A DNA stretch of 64,000 nucleotides, taken from the NCBI RefSeq assembly GCF_038181555.1, contig NZ_JBBWUA010000002.1, positions 1 through 64,000 on the forward strand, written 5' to 3'. Below are positions 1 through 8,861 of the stretch, in pieces. How positions within the stretch are numbered: the stretch's first letter is position 1; each line of letters opens with the position of its first letter. Both the position numbers and the translations under genes were made by a program. The notes under the pieces were generated by a model, which was not told the origin of the DNA, made no database searches, and saw only the letters and a program-made list of their open reading frames with translations. The stretch comes from Desulfitobacterium sp038181555. GTDB lineage: Bacteria > Bacillota > Desulfitobacteriia > Desulfitobacteriales > Desulfitobacteriaceae.

Positions 1-120
1 TTACTCATTTGACGAGTCATTGGCTGTTCCTTGTTGTTTAGTTTTCAAAGACCATCTTTGGTTTCTTTTCGTCACTCTTGGTGGCGCTTTTCGGCGCCGC
101 CGCACTCAGTGGCGACATTT
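1..120 (-). other. rRNA operon leader (5' of 16S rRNA, partial)
   Basis: Read on the minus strand this stretch contains GGTCTTTGAAAACTAAACAA. This is the boxA-like antitermination motif that lies just upstream of 16S rRNA in Bacillus and Clostridia. A GC-rich inverted repeat (GGCGC/GCGCC, about 83-100) lies between it and the promoters. The 16S gene itself should begin just beyond position 1, outside the window. This is inferred from motif and promoter architecture; no rRNA sequence is present here. Confidence 0.72.
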
Positions 121-124
121 ATAG

Positions 125-153
125 ATTCTATCAGAGTTTGACTTGAAAGTCAA
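125..153 (-). promoter_or_regulatory. rRNA promoter P2
   Basis: On the minus strand the -35 is TTGACT (153-148) and the -10 is TAGAAT (130-125), with exactly 17 bp between them. It is the promoter nearest the rRNA leader and reads toward the left edge. This is a near-consensus vegetative sigma-A promoter. Confidence 0.75.
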
Positions 154-218
154 TATCTTTTTTAGAATCTATTTTTTCTTGCTTTACCGGTTGGGGTTTC
201 CCCAGCGGCAACTTTGTT

Positions 219-248
219 ATAGTACCACTGGAGTGCATCTCTTGTCAA
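219..248 (-). promoter_or_regulatory. rRNA promoter P1
   Basis: On the minus strand the -35 is TTGACA (248-243) and the -10 is TACTAT (224-219), 18 bp apart. It lies about 95 bp upstream of P2, giving the tandem arrangement usual for Firmicute rrn operons. Confidence 0.68.
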
Positions 249-390
249 CTATTTTTTAGATAAGGTTTTTAAGCTCGTGATACTGTTTGTTTGTCTCTCT
301 AGCTTCTAACTATCATCCGAATCCGAACCTCCATTATTATTCACACCTAGATACCAGAATATTCATTACCATACTTATTCTATAGATAAG

Positions 391-415
391 TAAAAGAGAG
401 CCTTATCAGCTCTCT
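391..415 (-). terminator. terminator after RNase J gene
   Basis: A 7-bp stem (395-401 with 409-415) is followed on the minus strand by TTTTA. It sits 21 bp beyond the RNase J stop codon and upstream of the rRNA promoters, separating the two transcription units. Confidence 0.6.
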
Positions 416-435
416 CATCTACATACAGAGATATA

Positions 436-2100
436 CTACTCGACTTCTTGGATAATGGGTAGGACCATGGGACGGCGGCGAGTTTTCTCATAAAAATGTT
501 TACTCAAAGTTTCACGGACTTGGCCTTTTAGAATCGCCCATTCCGTTACATGATTATCTCTTAAGCGCGACATGGTCTGCCTTACCTTTTCTTTTGCCTC
601 GTCAAGCATTAATTCTGATTCACGCACATAGACAAAACCACGGGTCACTATATCCGGACCAGCGACCACTGCACCTGAAGCACGGCTAATAGTCATCACC
701 ACAATCAATATCCCATCTTGAGAAAGCTGCTTACGATCGCGCAGCACAATATTGCCGACATCACCAACCCCAAGCCCATCGATGAGCACTTTACCTGCTT
801 GTACCTTTCCGGCAATGCTTGCTCCATGGCGAGTGAATTCGATAATCGTGCCATTATCGGCAACGAAAGTACCCTCTCTAGCAATTCCCAATTGTTCAGC
901 TAGCTCCGCATGCTTAATAAGCATGCGATATTCGCCATGAACAGGGATAAAATATTGGGGGCGAATCATATTGAGCATAAGCTTTAATTCTTCTTGGCTA
1001 GCGTGCCCGGAAACATGCATCCCTTGATAAGATTCATAGATTACATTAGCCCCTAATTTAAACAAGAGATCGATTGTTTTTGATACGGATTTTTCGTTGC
1101 CCGGAATCGGGTTAGCGGAAATGATGACTGTGTCCCCTGGTTGTATCTCAATGCGCCGATGGTCACTCATGGCCATACGTGTCAATGCCGACATCGGTTC
1201 GCCTTGACTGCCAGTGGTTAGTATGCAGGCTTGGTTACCTGGTAAGTTGACAATTTCGTCCACATCGACTAATGTACCCTCGGGAACTTTTAGATAGCCT
1301 AACTCAGAGGCTATCGTCACGATGTTGATCATACTTCGTCCCACGACTGCTACTTTACGGTTGGTATTATAGGCCGCTGTAATCACCTGCTGTAGTCTGT
1401 GCACATTGGTAGCAAAGCTGGCAATGATGATTCGGTCCATGGCTCCTTTGAATGCTTCCTCAAGCATGTGGCCAACGCTTCGCTCAGACTTAGTAAAACC
1501 AGGTCGCTCCACGTTCGTGCTATCGGACATTAGACAAAGGACTCCTTTGTCTCCCAACTCAGAGAATTTATGAATATCAATCTTTTCTCCTGTGACCGGC
1601 GTATGATCCACTTTAAAATCGCCGGTATGGACTATAGTTCCTAGAGGAGTATGAATTGCTATGGCTACCGCGTCTGGAATACTATGATTGACACTTAAGA
1701 ACTCCACTTTAAAAACACCTATTTTAACTGTGTCTCTGGGTTGAACGACTGTTGCATTTATGTCGTTCAAATGTTTTTCTTTCAATTTTGATTGAATGAT
1801 GCCCAAAGTTAATCGAGTGGCATAAAGAGGGACATCCAAATCCCTTAAAAGATAAGGTAAAGCACCAATATGGTCTTCATGACCATGCGTTACTAAAATT
1901 CCTTGAACCATTTCTTTATGTTCTAATAAATAGGAGTAATCAGGTATGACAACGTCAATTCCCAACATTTCCTCTTCAGGAAAAGCTAAACCCGCGTCAA
2001 TGACGATCATTTGATTATCGTAGCGAATCACGGTCATATTTTTGCCGATCTCGCCTAAACCGCCTAAAGGGATAATCTGAACTTTATGTTCCTTTGGCAA
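436..2100 (-). CDS. rnj: Ribonuclease J (metallo-beta-lactamase/beta-CASP RNase)
   Basis: RNase J is a 5'-to-3' exonuclease and endonuclease that matures and degrades RNA in Firmicutes. The 554-residue length is normal. The metal-binding motif HGHEDH lies at residues 72-77, HTGDF near 158, and the beta-CASP motifs SGHAS and PVHGEYR lie near 365 and 388. The start is TTG, 9 nt after GGAGG. It lies downstream of dapA, as rnjB does in Bacillus subtilis, but a strong terminator (2318-2359) separates them, so it probably has its own promoter in the 2101-2317 gap. Sequence alone does not decide between the J1 and J2 paralogs. Confidence 0.93.
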   Translation of the reverse strand: MPKEHKVQIIPLGGLGEIGKNMTVIRYDNQMIVIDAGLAFPEEEMLGIDVVIPDYSYLLEHKEMVQGILVTHGHEDHIGALPYLLRDLDVPLYATRLTLGIIQSKLKEKHLNDINATVVQPRDTVKIGVFKVEFLSVNHSIPDAVAIAIHTPLGTIVHTGDFKVDHTPVTGEKIDIHKFSELGDKGVLCLMSDSTNVERPGFTKSERSVGHMLEEAFKGAMDRIIIASFATNVHRLQQVITAAYNTNRKVAVVGRSMINIVTIASELGYLKVPEGTLVDVDEIVNLPGNQACILTTGSQGEPMSALTRMAMSDHRRIEIQPGDTVIISANPIPGNEKSVSKTIDLLFKLGANVIYESYQGMHVSGHASQEELKLMLNMIRPQYFIPVHGEYRMLIKHAELAEQLGIAREGTFVADNGTIIEFTRHGASIAGKVQAGKVLIDGLGVGDVGNIVLRDRKQLSQDGILIVVMTISRASGAVVAGPDIVTRGFVYVRESELMLDEAKEKVRQTMSRLRDNHVTEWAILKGQVRETLSKHFYEKTRRRPMVLPIIQEVE

Positions 2101-2317
2101 ACCTTTACACCTCCGCCATATTTTACCTTATGATAGCTTTATTGTGCCAATTAATGAACTAATCTTTTATTCCACAAAAATGGAACAAAAAGATTCGAAA
2201 TGCCGTAACGAATACAACGCCCTTGGTACTCGCCAGTATTCCGTGAAATAATATTAAACTCACCGCACAATACATTCGTCTTATTATAGCTAATATATTA
2301 AGGAATAACAAGAGTAT

Positions 2318-2359
2318 GAAAAAGCAGAAATTTAACCGAAAAAACGGTAAATTTCTGCT
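2318..2359 (-). terminator. terminator after dapA
   Basis: A 12-bp perfect stem (2323-2334 with 2348-2359), extended by ACCG/CGGT inside, is followed by TTTTT on the minus strand. It begins 40 bp after the dapA stop and ends the asd-dapG-dapA transcript. The rest of the gap up to RNase J holds no gene I can support. Confidence 0.85.
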
Positions 2360-2398
2360 CATATCTCACATTAATAATAAGTTGTCTAACTGCTGACA

Positions 2399-3274
2399 TT
2401 ATCCTTTAATTTCTAGATAAAGGTTATCTAAGAAAGCTTCTTCCTTAGGAGATGCACAAACGAGTGGAAGTTTAACTCCACCGGCGTTAATACCAACTTT
2501 CCTTAATAGATATTTTACAGGAACAGGATTCGTAGTGACAAATACCCCCTTAAACATGGGCATAAGTTTCAAATGCCACTGAAGCGCAGTTTGGAGGTCA
2601 CCAGCAAACCAAGCCTCGACCATTTTTCTCATTTCATCGCCGACTACATGTGCTGCAACACTAATGATTCCGTTACAACCTAAAGCCAGCATGGGTAAGG
2701 TTAAGGAATCATCCCCACTATAAATAATAAAGTCATCCGGTAAAACCCGTTTAAGTTCGCTGACTTGGTCCATGGAACCGGCAGCTTCCTTTATGGATGT
2801 GATATTGGGAATTTCACTGAGTCTGCGCACTGTTTCCGGAAATAGATTAACAGAGGTTCTCCCAGGAATGTTGTACATCATCAGGGGCAGGCTTGTGGCC
2901 TCGGCAATAGCACGAAAATGCTGGTACATACCCTCTTGCGAAGGCTTGTTATAGTAAGGTACTACAGCCATAAGTCCATCAACCCCCGTGGCTTCGGCTT
3001 TACGAGCCAGACTGATGCTACCTTCTGTAGTATTCGAACCAATTCCGGCAATAACTGTAGCCTGATTGCCCACTGCTTTTTTTACCACTCTAAAAAGTTC
3101 AAGCTTCTCATCAGCCGTAACTGTTGGCGATTCACCCGTAGTACCGCAAACGACAATCCCATCAGAGCCATGTTCTATGAGATAAAGAGCCAATCTCTCT
3201 GCCTCAGCATAATTAACTTCCAATTTCTCATCAAAGGGAGTGACCATTGCCGTCATAATTCTATTTAAGGCCAT
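2399..3274 (-). CDS. dapA: 4-hydroxy-tetrahydrodipicolinate synthase
   Basis: DapA condenses pyruvate with aspartate-4-semialdehyde, the first step of the lysine/diaminopimelate branch. In a spore former the same product also feeds dipicolinate synthesis. The 291-residue TIM barrel has the usual length. The Schiff-base lysine is K162 (SIKEAAG), the catalytic tyrosine is Y134 (MYNIPGR), and the GTTGE loop lies near residue 44. It is last in the run dpaA-dpaB-asd-dapG-dapA, the order found in B. subtilis, and starts 30 bp after dapG ends. Confidence 0.96.
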   Translation of the reverse strand: MALNRIMTAMVTPFDEKLEVNYAEAERLALYLIEHGSDGIVVCGTTGESPTVTADEKLELFRVVKKAVGNQATVIAGIGSNTTEGSISLARKAEATGVDGLMAVVPYYNKPSQEGMYQHFRAIAEATSLPLMMYNIPGRTSVNLFPETVRRLSEIPNITSIKEAAGSMDQVSELKRVLPDDFIIYSGDDSLTLPMLALGCNGIISVAAHVVGDEMRKMVEAWFAGDLQTALQWHLKLMPMFKGVFVTTNPVPVKYLLRKVGINAGGVKLPLVCASPKEEAFLDNLYLEIKG

Positions 3275-3304
3275 ACTTTTCAGCTCCTCATTTACTTGTT
3301 TTCG

Positions 3305-4531
3305 TCATGTGCCTAATAGAAATTTATTATGGAGTGCTTGCACAGCCGAAATCATATCCTCTTTATTCACTAATACCCAAATTGTAGTATGGGAGTCTGC
3401 AGATTGGAGAATACGAACTCCCGCATCCGATAATGCGTGCACTAGGTCAGCCATGACACCTGGTACGCCTGCAATACCAGCCCCAACCACAGATACTTTG
3501 GCACATCCTGGTACACTTGAAGGCTTGAATCCTAAGTTTTCTAGAATCTTTACAGCTTTTTCAGCTAAATCATCAGGCACTGTGAACAACACACCCTCTG
3601 GTTGAACACTGATAAAATCTACGCTGATGTCTGCCAATGCCATACCCTTAAATATCTGTTTATTGGCTTGCAATTGATCGGGAGTATCTAGGGTAGGCAC
3701 CTTAATTTGGGTTACGTTTGGTGTATGAGCAATTCCTGTAGTCGTTCGATCCCCTGTTATATCTGTTCCGACACCCATGTCCGGTTGCATACAGGTTACT
3801 AAGGTACCGGGTGCATCTGAAAAGGTACATTTAATTCTAATGGGTATATTACGCTGCATAGCAATTTCGACGGCACGGGGGTGGATCACCTTTGCTCCCT
3901 GATGGGCGAGATGGCAGATTTCGTTATAGGTTACCACATCTAGGATACGGGCATCCTCAACAATGCGTGGATCGGCGGTCATAATCCCTTCCACATCGGT
4001 ATAGATGTCAATATTCTCAGCATTTAACGCTACCCCCAAGGCAGCGGCTGTGGTATCACTTCCCCCGCGGCCTAATGTAGTAATCTGACCATCTTCCGTA
4101 ACTCCTTGGAATCCCGTGACAACGACAATGCGTCCTGCCTCTAACTGATTGAGAATGTTCTTAGGCTCTACACGAATAATACGAGCATCGCCAAAACAAT
4201 TGTTAGTAATGATCCCCGCTTGCCCTCCGGTTAATAACACGGCATCGAGACCTAAATTCTTTAGAGTACTGGTCAAAACAACTCCAGATATTATTTCTCC
4301 ACAGCTCATGAGTAAATCCATTTCTCGCTTAGGAGAGTCAACCGCAATCCCTTTCACCAGATTGATAAAGGTATCCGTTGCATATGGATCACCACTGCGT
4401 CCAATGGCAGACACCACAACCACTGGTGAATACCCTTCTTGCACTGCTTCAGAGACTTTTGCAGCAACTTGAGCACGACGTTCAGCACTAGATACCGATG
4501 TTCCCCCAAACTTTTGGACTAAAACACGCAC
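3305..4531 (-). CDS. dapG: Aspartate kinase (DapG-like)
   Basis: Aspartokinase phosphorylates aspartate as the entry to the lysine, threonine, methionine and dipicolinate pathways. The kinase motif KFGGTSV is at the N-terminus, RGGSDTTA is near residue 160, and two C-terminal ACT domains (from about 265) mark a feedback-regulated enzyme. I chose GTG at 4531 (VRVLVQKFGG), 7 nt after AGGAGG, giving 408 residues; an in-frame ATG at 4552 would lie upstream of that ribosome binding site. Its place between asd and dapA matches dapG of B. subtilis, an isozyme linked there to diaminopimelate and sporulation. The isozyme name rests on synteny. Confidence 0.92.
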   Translation of the reverse strand: MRVLVQKFGGTSVSSAERRAQVAAKVSEAVQEGYSPVVVVSAIGRSGDPYATDTFINLVKGIAVDSPKREMDLLMSCGEIISGVVLTSTLKNLGLDAVLLTGGQAGIITNNCFGDARIIRVEPKNILNQLEAGRIVVVTGFQGVTEDGQITTLGRGGSDTTAAALGVALNAENIDIYTDVEGIMTADPRIVEDARILDVVTYNEICHLAHQGAKVIHPRAVEIAMQRNIPIRIKCTFSDAPGTLVTCMQPDMGVGTDITGDRTTTGIAHTPNVTQIKVPTLDTPDQLQANKQIFKGMALADISVDFISVQPEGVLFTVPDDLAEKAVKILENLGFKPSSVPGCAKVSVVGAGIAGVPGVMADLVHALSDAGVRILQSADSHTTIWVLVNKEDMISAVQALHNKFLLGT

Positions 4532-4582
4532 CTGAACTCCTCCTGACGCCAAAAGCTATCTATTAAATTTTTATTTGATTTT

Positions 4583-5572
4583 TTATAATAAAAGTTCTGC
4601 AATCTGTACGGCATTGGTTGCCGCACCTTTGCGAATCTGGTCACCGACAACCCAGAGGTTGATTCCCTTCTCAATTGAAAAGTCCTGGCGAATACGCCCT
4701 ACATAGACTTCATCACTATCAGAGGAAAACCAAGGCATGGGATATTGATCTTCAGCCGGATTATCGACTACGATCACCCCCTGGGCATTCTGCAAGGCCG
4801 TCTTAACTTCCTCAATAGCAACTTTTCTATCTGTTTCTATGTTAATGGACTCAGAATGACTTCTTAGAACAGGCACACGAACTGTGGTTGCTGTAATAGC
4901 CATATCATCTACATGGAATATCTTTTGGGTCTCCTTGACCATCTTCCACTCTTCTTTTGTATAGTCTCCCTCCTGGAACACATCAATCCGTGGAATGACG
5001 TTAAACGCGATTTGATAGGGGAAGGTGTGATTCTTTAATTCATCTCCGTTTGCCCAACTGCGGACCTGATCTTCCAATTCCTCGATCCCCTCGCGACCTG
5101 CTCCAGAAACTGCTTGATAAGTAGATACGACCACTCTCTTAATTCCTGCTAGATCAAATATCGGTTTCATGGCTACGACCATAATAATTGTCGAGCAATT
5201 TGGATTTGCAATAATCCCTTTATGCCATTTTACATCCTCCGGATTGACCTCAGGCACAACCAGTGGAACATCAGGGTCAAGGCGATAGGCACTACTGTTG
5301 TCAATGACCACAGCTCCGCTCTTCACTGCCGAGGGAGCATATTCCGTACTGGATGAACCTCCGGCAAATAAGGCGATGTCAATCCCCTTGAAGCTATCAT
5401 GAGTTGTTTCTTGAACTTCGATCTCTCTTCCTTGCCAAACCATAGTCTTACCTGCGGAACGCTTCGTCGCTAACAAGCGTAATTCTCCCACCGGAAAGTT
5501 CCTCTCGGCAAGAATCTTCAAGAACTCTTGTCCAACTGCACCTGTAGCACCAACAATCGCAACATTCGGCAT
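4583..5572 (-). CDS. asd: Aspartate-semialdehyde dehydrogenase
   Basis: Asd reduces aspartyl phosphate to the semialdehyde with NADPH, supplying DapA. The 329-residue protein starts with the nucleotide-binding GATGAVG loop (residues 8-14). The active-site cysteine is C126 in NPNCST, and the substrate-binding histidine region LRSHSESIN lies near residue 240. An ATG start follows AGGAGG. It is the first gene after a hairpin downstream of dpaB and is followed 51 bp later by dapG. Confidence 0.96.
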   Translation of the reverse strand: MPNVAIVGATGAVGQEFLKILAERNFPVGELRLLATKRSAGKTMVWQGREIEVQETTHDSFKGIDIALFAGGSSSTEYAPSAVKSGAVVIDNSSAYRLDPDVPLVVPEVNPEDVKWHKGIIANPNCSTIIMVVAMKPIFDLAGIKRVVVSTYQAVSGAGREGIEELEDQVRSWANGDELKNHTFPYQIAFNVIPRIDVFQEGDYTKEEWKMVKETQKIFHVDDMAITATTVRVPVLRSHSESINIETDRKVAIEEVKTALQNAQGVIVVDNPAEDQYPMPWFSSDSDEVYVGRIRQDFSIEKGINLWVVGDQIRKGAATNAVQIAELLL

Positions 5573-5611
5573 AAATGATCCTCCTTAGATCTCTTCGGCG
5601 GATGTATGAAA

Positions 5612-5640
5612 ATGGTGCTGTCCTAAAAGCACAGCACCAT
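5612..5640 (-). terminator. hairpin between dpaB and asd
   Basis: A perfect 10-bp stem ATGGTGCTGT/ACAGCACCAT (5612-5621 with 5631-5640) lies in the 91-bp gap. Only a short T-run (ATTTTC) follows on the minus strand, so termination may be partial. It could separate a sporulation-only dpaAB transcript from the constitutive lysine genes. Confidence 0.5.
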
Positions 5641-5663
5641 AATCAAGGCGATCCGTCTGAGTT

Positions 5664-6251
5664 TTAGTGATAATCAACTAAAATAGGTTGAATTTGTTTT
5701 CCTTCACAGGCCATAAGGATTGTATCTGGAATCATATCCATATGCGCCACTAATGAATTCGCTTTTGTAGCTGGGCTATCCTGCCCAAATGGGACGAGAA
5801 ATAAATTTTTTGTACATAAAAGTGTTCCAATGTTCCTTGCGTTTAAGCCAAGTCCATCATTAGTTGAGATGGCAATCACTAAGGGCCTTTGGTTACGAAG
5901 ATGAGCTTTCGCTGCCATAAGCACCGGTGTATCTGTGATTCCATTGCTTAGTTTCGCCAATGTATTTCCAGTACATGGTGCAATGAGCAGACAGTCAAAT
6001 TTTTTCTGGGGCCCGATCGGCTCCGCATCCGGAATGGTTTGGATTATTTTCTTTTGCGTTATTTCTTCAAATTTGCTCTTCCAATCTTCAGCCTTGCCGA
6101 ACCGTGTATCCATTGTATCTACAGCGAAGGAGATGATGGGAGTCAAATCCGCTCCTTCTTCGACCATCTTACGCATGACCTCAGTGATTTCATGTAAGGT
6201 GCAATGGGAGCCTGTGACTGCAAAACCAATCTTCAACCCGTCTAATTTCAT
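5664..6251 (-). CDS. dpaB: Dipicolinate synthase subunit B
   Basis: This flavoprotein-fold subunit (SpoVFB) works with DpaA to oxidise dihydrodipicolinate to dipicolinic acid, the Ca-chelated spore-core solute made in the mother cell. The 195-residue protein has a Rossmann-like N-terminus (GFAVTGSHCTLHE) and the PCTGNTLAKL phosphate-binding segment near residue 92, as in HFCD-type flavoproteins. The ATG start overlaps the dpaA stop codon by 4 bases (ATGA), indicating translational coupling. Confidence 0.93.
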   Translation of the reverse strand: MKLDGLKIGFAVTGSHCTLHEITEVMRKMVEEGADLTPIISFAVDTMDTRFGKAEDWKSKFEEITQKKIIQTIPDAEPIGPQKKFDCLLIAPCTGNTLAKLSNGITDTPVLMAAKAHLRNQRPLVIAISTNDGLGLNARNIGTLLCTKNLFLVPFGQDSPATKANSLVAHMDMIPDTILMACEGKQIQPILVDYH

Positions 6252-7183
6252 ACTTCGTCACCTCCACTTCTTAACTTTAAAGAAGTATTCATACTTGTGG
6301 TCAGGTGGCGAAGAATAAGTTGCGGGTAAACTTGAGCTAATATTTTTCCTGCTGCTTTGGGAGCAACCTTACCAGGTAAACCAGGCGCAAGCAAGGCTTT
6401 GATGCCTAAAACCTTCGCGTATTCGAAATCCGTGCCTCCAGGAATTGAAGCAATGTCAATAATAACCGCTTCTTTATTCAATTGTTCTAGCAGTGCTTTG
6501 TCAAGGATCAGATGGGGGGCGGTGTTGAAAATCATATCTGCTTTCCCAACCCTATCCTCCAAGTCAGAAAAATGAACTGCTTCGAGCCCCATTTCTATCG
6601 CCCTTGCTAAATCCGCAGGTTTACGGGCGACCCCTGTGACATGAGCTCCCATCCCCTTTAACGTCCGGGCTAACGTCCATCCACATCTTCCCAAGCCGAG
6701 CACAAAGCACTCGCTACCGTGGATTGTTAGAGGTGATGCTTCCATAGCCATTTGAATGGCCCCTTCTGCCGATGGAATGGAATTAAGAATTGCAAGTTGG
6801 TCGAGATTCGCAGTCTCCACTACCTGAATCCCCAACAACTCTGCTGCAGACTTCAAAGCGGGCCGAGCCCAGCCAATAAAAAGGGTCACATGGGGTGGAA
6901 CCTCTTTCAAAAATTCCTTGTTCAGCACAATAGGTGAATCCGAATACTTGGCTTTGACCCCGCCACGTTCATCAGTGCCATACATAGGAAAAAGTAAAAC
7001 ATCCGCCTTCGCCACCGCTTCAATAGGTGAAGAAAGTAAAGTTACTCCTTCCAACGGAGCTGCCTTTTCAAATCCGACCCCGACTATGTAGGCACCAAGC
7101 TTTTGCAGCTCTGGGATCATATAAATTTCTCTGTCATCCCCTCCAATTACAGCTACTCGAATTCCTGTTAAACCCGCACTCAT
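6248..7183 (-). CDS. dpaA: Dipicolinate synthase subunit A
   Basis: DpaA (SpoVFA) is the NAD(P)-binding subunit of dipicolinate synthase. Residues 1-120 form the N-terminal dipicolinate synthase domain (RVAVIGGDDREIYM). A second Rossmann fold begins near residue 150 with VLGLGRCGWTLA. I chose ATG at 7183, 7 nt after AAAGGGGG (311 residues), instead of a further ATG ten codons upstream. It is translationally coupled to dpaB. In Bacillus this pair is transcribed by sigma-K; I could not identify a sigma-K promoter here. Confidence 0.92.
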   Translation of the reverse strand: MSAGLTGIRVAVIGGDDREIYMIPELQKLGAYIVGVGFEKAAPLEGVTLLSSPIEAVAKADVLLFPMYGTDERGGVKAKYSDSPIVLNKEFLKEVPPHVTLFIGWARPALKSAAELLGIQVVETANLDQLAILNSIPSAEGAIQMAMEASPLTIHGSECFVLGLGRCGWTLARTLKGMGAHVTGVARKPADLARAIEMGLEAVHFSDLEDRVGKADMIFNTAPHLILDKALLEQLNKEAVIIDIASIPGGTDFEYAKVLGIKALLAPGLPGKVAPKAAGKILAQVYPQLILRHLTTSMNTSLKLRSGGDEV

Positions 7184-7266
7184 CTTTAAGCCCCCTTTGA
7201 GACTGTGTCCCATGACTACTATCCAGTATATGAGGGAAAGTTAAGTGCGGTTCCCGATATCAATTC

Positions 7267-8070
7267 CTATTCAAGAAAATTCTCAAGTCCTATGACCAAT
7301 TTTGTAATCTGGGTTGCTTTGCGAATAGCCACCATAACACCAGGCATATAGGTTTCACGCGAAAATGCATCATGGCGAATGGTCAAGGCTTGTCCAAGGC
7401 CGCCAAAAATAACTTCTTGGTGAGCTATAAAACCAGGCAGCCGCACCGAATGGATATGGATGCCTTCCACATCGCCACCCCGAGAACCCTTAATTTTTTC
7501 ATACTCGTTTGGATGTCCCTGCACTAAAGGTTTTCTGACTTCTGATATCCACTCTACAGTTTTTAGAGCAGTTCCTGAAGGCGCGTCTAATTTTTGATCA
7601 TGATGTAATTCGATGATTTCAACATTAGGAAAATATCTTGCCGCTTCTTGAGCAAAGCGCATCATGAGAATAGCACCAATAGCAAAATTCGGAGCGATAA
7701 AGGCTCCGACTTTCGTTTGATCCACAAGATCACGAATTTCGACAATGTCGGCTTCATCTAACCCCGTCGTGCCCAAAACAGGAATCACTCCAGCAGATAA
7801 TGCGCATTTGGCATTTTTTAAAACTGATTGCGGATTTGTAAAATCCACCATCACATCTGCTTGAGCTTCGCGAAGATGGGCCACTTCTAGAGGACCAGAT
7901 ATTTCAATCCCTAGGGGAGCAACGCCAAGAACCTCGCCAATATCCTTCCCTTGTTGACGCGCATCGGATGCGCCTACAAGGAGCATATCTCCTTGATTTA
8001 GGATCGTACGCATAACCTCTTTTCCCATTTTTCCACCGGCTCCAGAAACAAAAACCCGGATTTTCTTCAA
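7267..8070 (-). CDS. dapB: 4-hydroxy-tetrahydrodipicolinate reductase
   Basis: DapB reduces the DapA product with NAD(P)H toward diaminopimelate. The 267-residue protein opens with the dinucleotide loop SGAGGKMGKEV. The active-site motif ELHHDQKLDAPSGTA lies near residue 152, with its catalytic His pair and Lys. Translation starts at TTG (8070), 6 nt after a run of seven G. It lies upstream of dpaA, so the enzymes for making and consuming dihydrodipicolinate sit together. A hairpin (8104-8138) separates it from the ylmC-like gene. Confidence 0.95.
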   Translation of the reverse strand: MKKIRVFVSGAGGKMGKEVMRTILNQGDMLLVGASDARQQGKDIGEVLGVAPLGIEISGPLEVAHLREAQADVMVDFTNPQSVLKNAKCALSAGVIPVLGTTGLDEADIVEIRDLVDQTKVGAFIAPNFAIGAILMMRFAQEAARYFPNVEIIELHHDQKLDAPSGTALKTVEWISEVRKPLVQGHPNEYEKIKGSRGGDVEGIHIHSVRLPGFIAHQEVIFGGLGQALTIRHDAFSRETYMPGVMVAIRKATQITKLVIGLENFLE

Positions 8071-8103
8071 TGCTAACCCCCCCTAAGAGCCATACCTATA
8101 GTC

Positions 8104-8150
8104 AACAACCCCGCTGCCTATGGCGATTCGGGGTTGTTCAACCTTTTTTA
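8104..8150. terminator. 10-bp hairpin upstream of dapB
   Basis: AACAACCCCG (8104-8113) pairs perfectly with CGGGGTTGTT (8129-8138). On the plus strand a T-run follows (8145-8150), so it looks like a terminator in the antisense direction. On the minus strand no T-run follows, so its effect on dapB transcription is uncertain. It could also be part of the dapB mRNA leader. Confidence 0.45.
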
Positions 8151-8177
8151 CTATTTTAGTTAATTAACGTATTCATG

Positions 8178-8459
8178 TCAAACAGAATATTTGTTTATTC
8201 GCTCTGTTCTACTACTCATATCCACAATAATAACCTCTGCACCTACTTTTTTAATGGAATCCCAAGGAATAACGAGCAGATCTCGATCCCGATCATTGGG
8301 GTTTCCCCAAAAACCTGCAAACCCTGAGCGGGAGGTAAGGATGATGGCTTCAATGGACCCACTTGCTGCTATAGCCAAATCTGCATCTCCCACTAAACCA
8401 AGTTTTGAACCATCATGCAGATTGATAATTTCTTTTCCTGCCAAATCACTCAATAGCAT
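8178..8459 (-). CDS. YlmC/YmxH-family sporulation protein (PRC-barrel)
   Basis: This is a small PRC-barrel-like protein of the YlmC/YmxH family, which occurs in spore formers and has no settled biochemical role. I start it at ATG 8459 (MLLSDLAGKEIINL), just after GGAGG, giving 93 residues. Visible family features are the G(S/A)-rich first strands, LGLVGDADL and the closing VPWDSIKKVGAEVIIVD-type segment. In Bacillus ymxH sits between the peptidase gene mlpA and spoVFA; here it occupies the equivalent place between the peptidase and dpaA. Confidence 0.8.
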   Translation of the reverse strand: MLLSDLAGKEIINLHDGSKLGLVGDADLAIAASGSIEAIILTSRSGFAGFWGNPNDRDRDLLVIPWDSIKKVGAEVIIVDMSSRTERINKYSV

Positions 8460-8470
8460 TTTATCTCCTC

Positions 8471-8773
8471 CTATTTCCTTACTTTTAGCCACAACTGTAT
8501 GACAAAGGGTTGCAGAATGGCTAGGACGAGAGAAAAAACGGCGAGGGGCTCTACAACAAAGGTGGATGGATTCCACCAATCTTCCGGAATTCTTAAAAAG
8601 GAAAATAAGAGTTCAAGGGAAAGATAAATACCCCCTGCTGTGCCTACTAACTGGGTTATTGAAGCCGATAGTAAGCTCGATCTGTTCTCTGAACGCCACA
8701 TCAGTAGATACCGCCTAGAACGAAGCGAGGCGAAGATACCTACACTAAGTAAAAAAAGTCCTAGGACTTGCAT
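8471..8773 (-). CDS. Small membrane protein of unknown function
   Basis: I do not recognise this family. The chosen start, ATG 8773, is 7 nt after GAGGGGG and gives 100 residues; another ATG lies two codons upstream. Three hydrophobic segments are visible: residues 2-16, about 38-60 (GTAGGIYLSLELLF) and about 72-95. It lies between dut and the ylmC-like gene with an 11-bp gap to the latter, so it is probably co-transcribed. The function may be sporulation-related, but nothing in the sequence shows this. Confidence 0.6.
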   Translation of the reverse strand: MQVLGLFLLSVGIFASLRSRRYLLMWRSENRSSLLSASITQLVGTAGGIYLSLELLFSFLRIPEDWWNPSTFVVEPLAVFSLVLAILQPFVIQLWLKVRK

Positions 8774-8861
8774 AGCCATACCCCCTCTATGGGATTTGTA
8801 TGACAAGTTCAAGCTCACTAGAACTTTAATCTTTCGATCAATAATTTTCTTATGTCCGGCG

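Noticed and set aside
2159..2362. 67-codon open frame (minus) between dapA and RNase J
   Set aside because: It overlaps the dapA terminator hairpin (2318-2359), has no Shine-Dalgarno sequence and a composition unlike neighbouring proteins.
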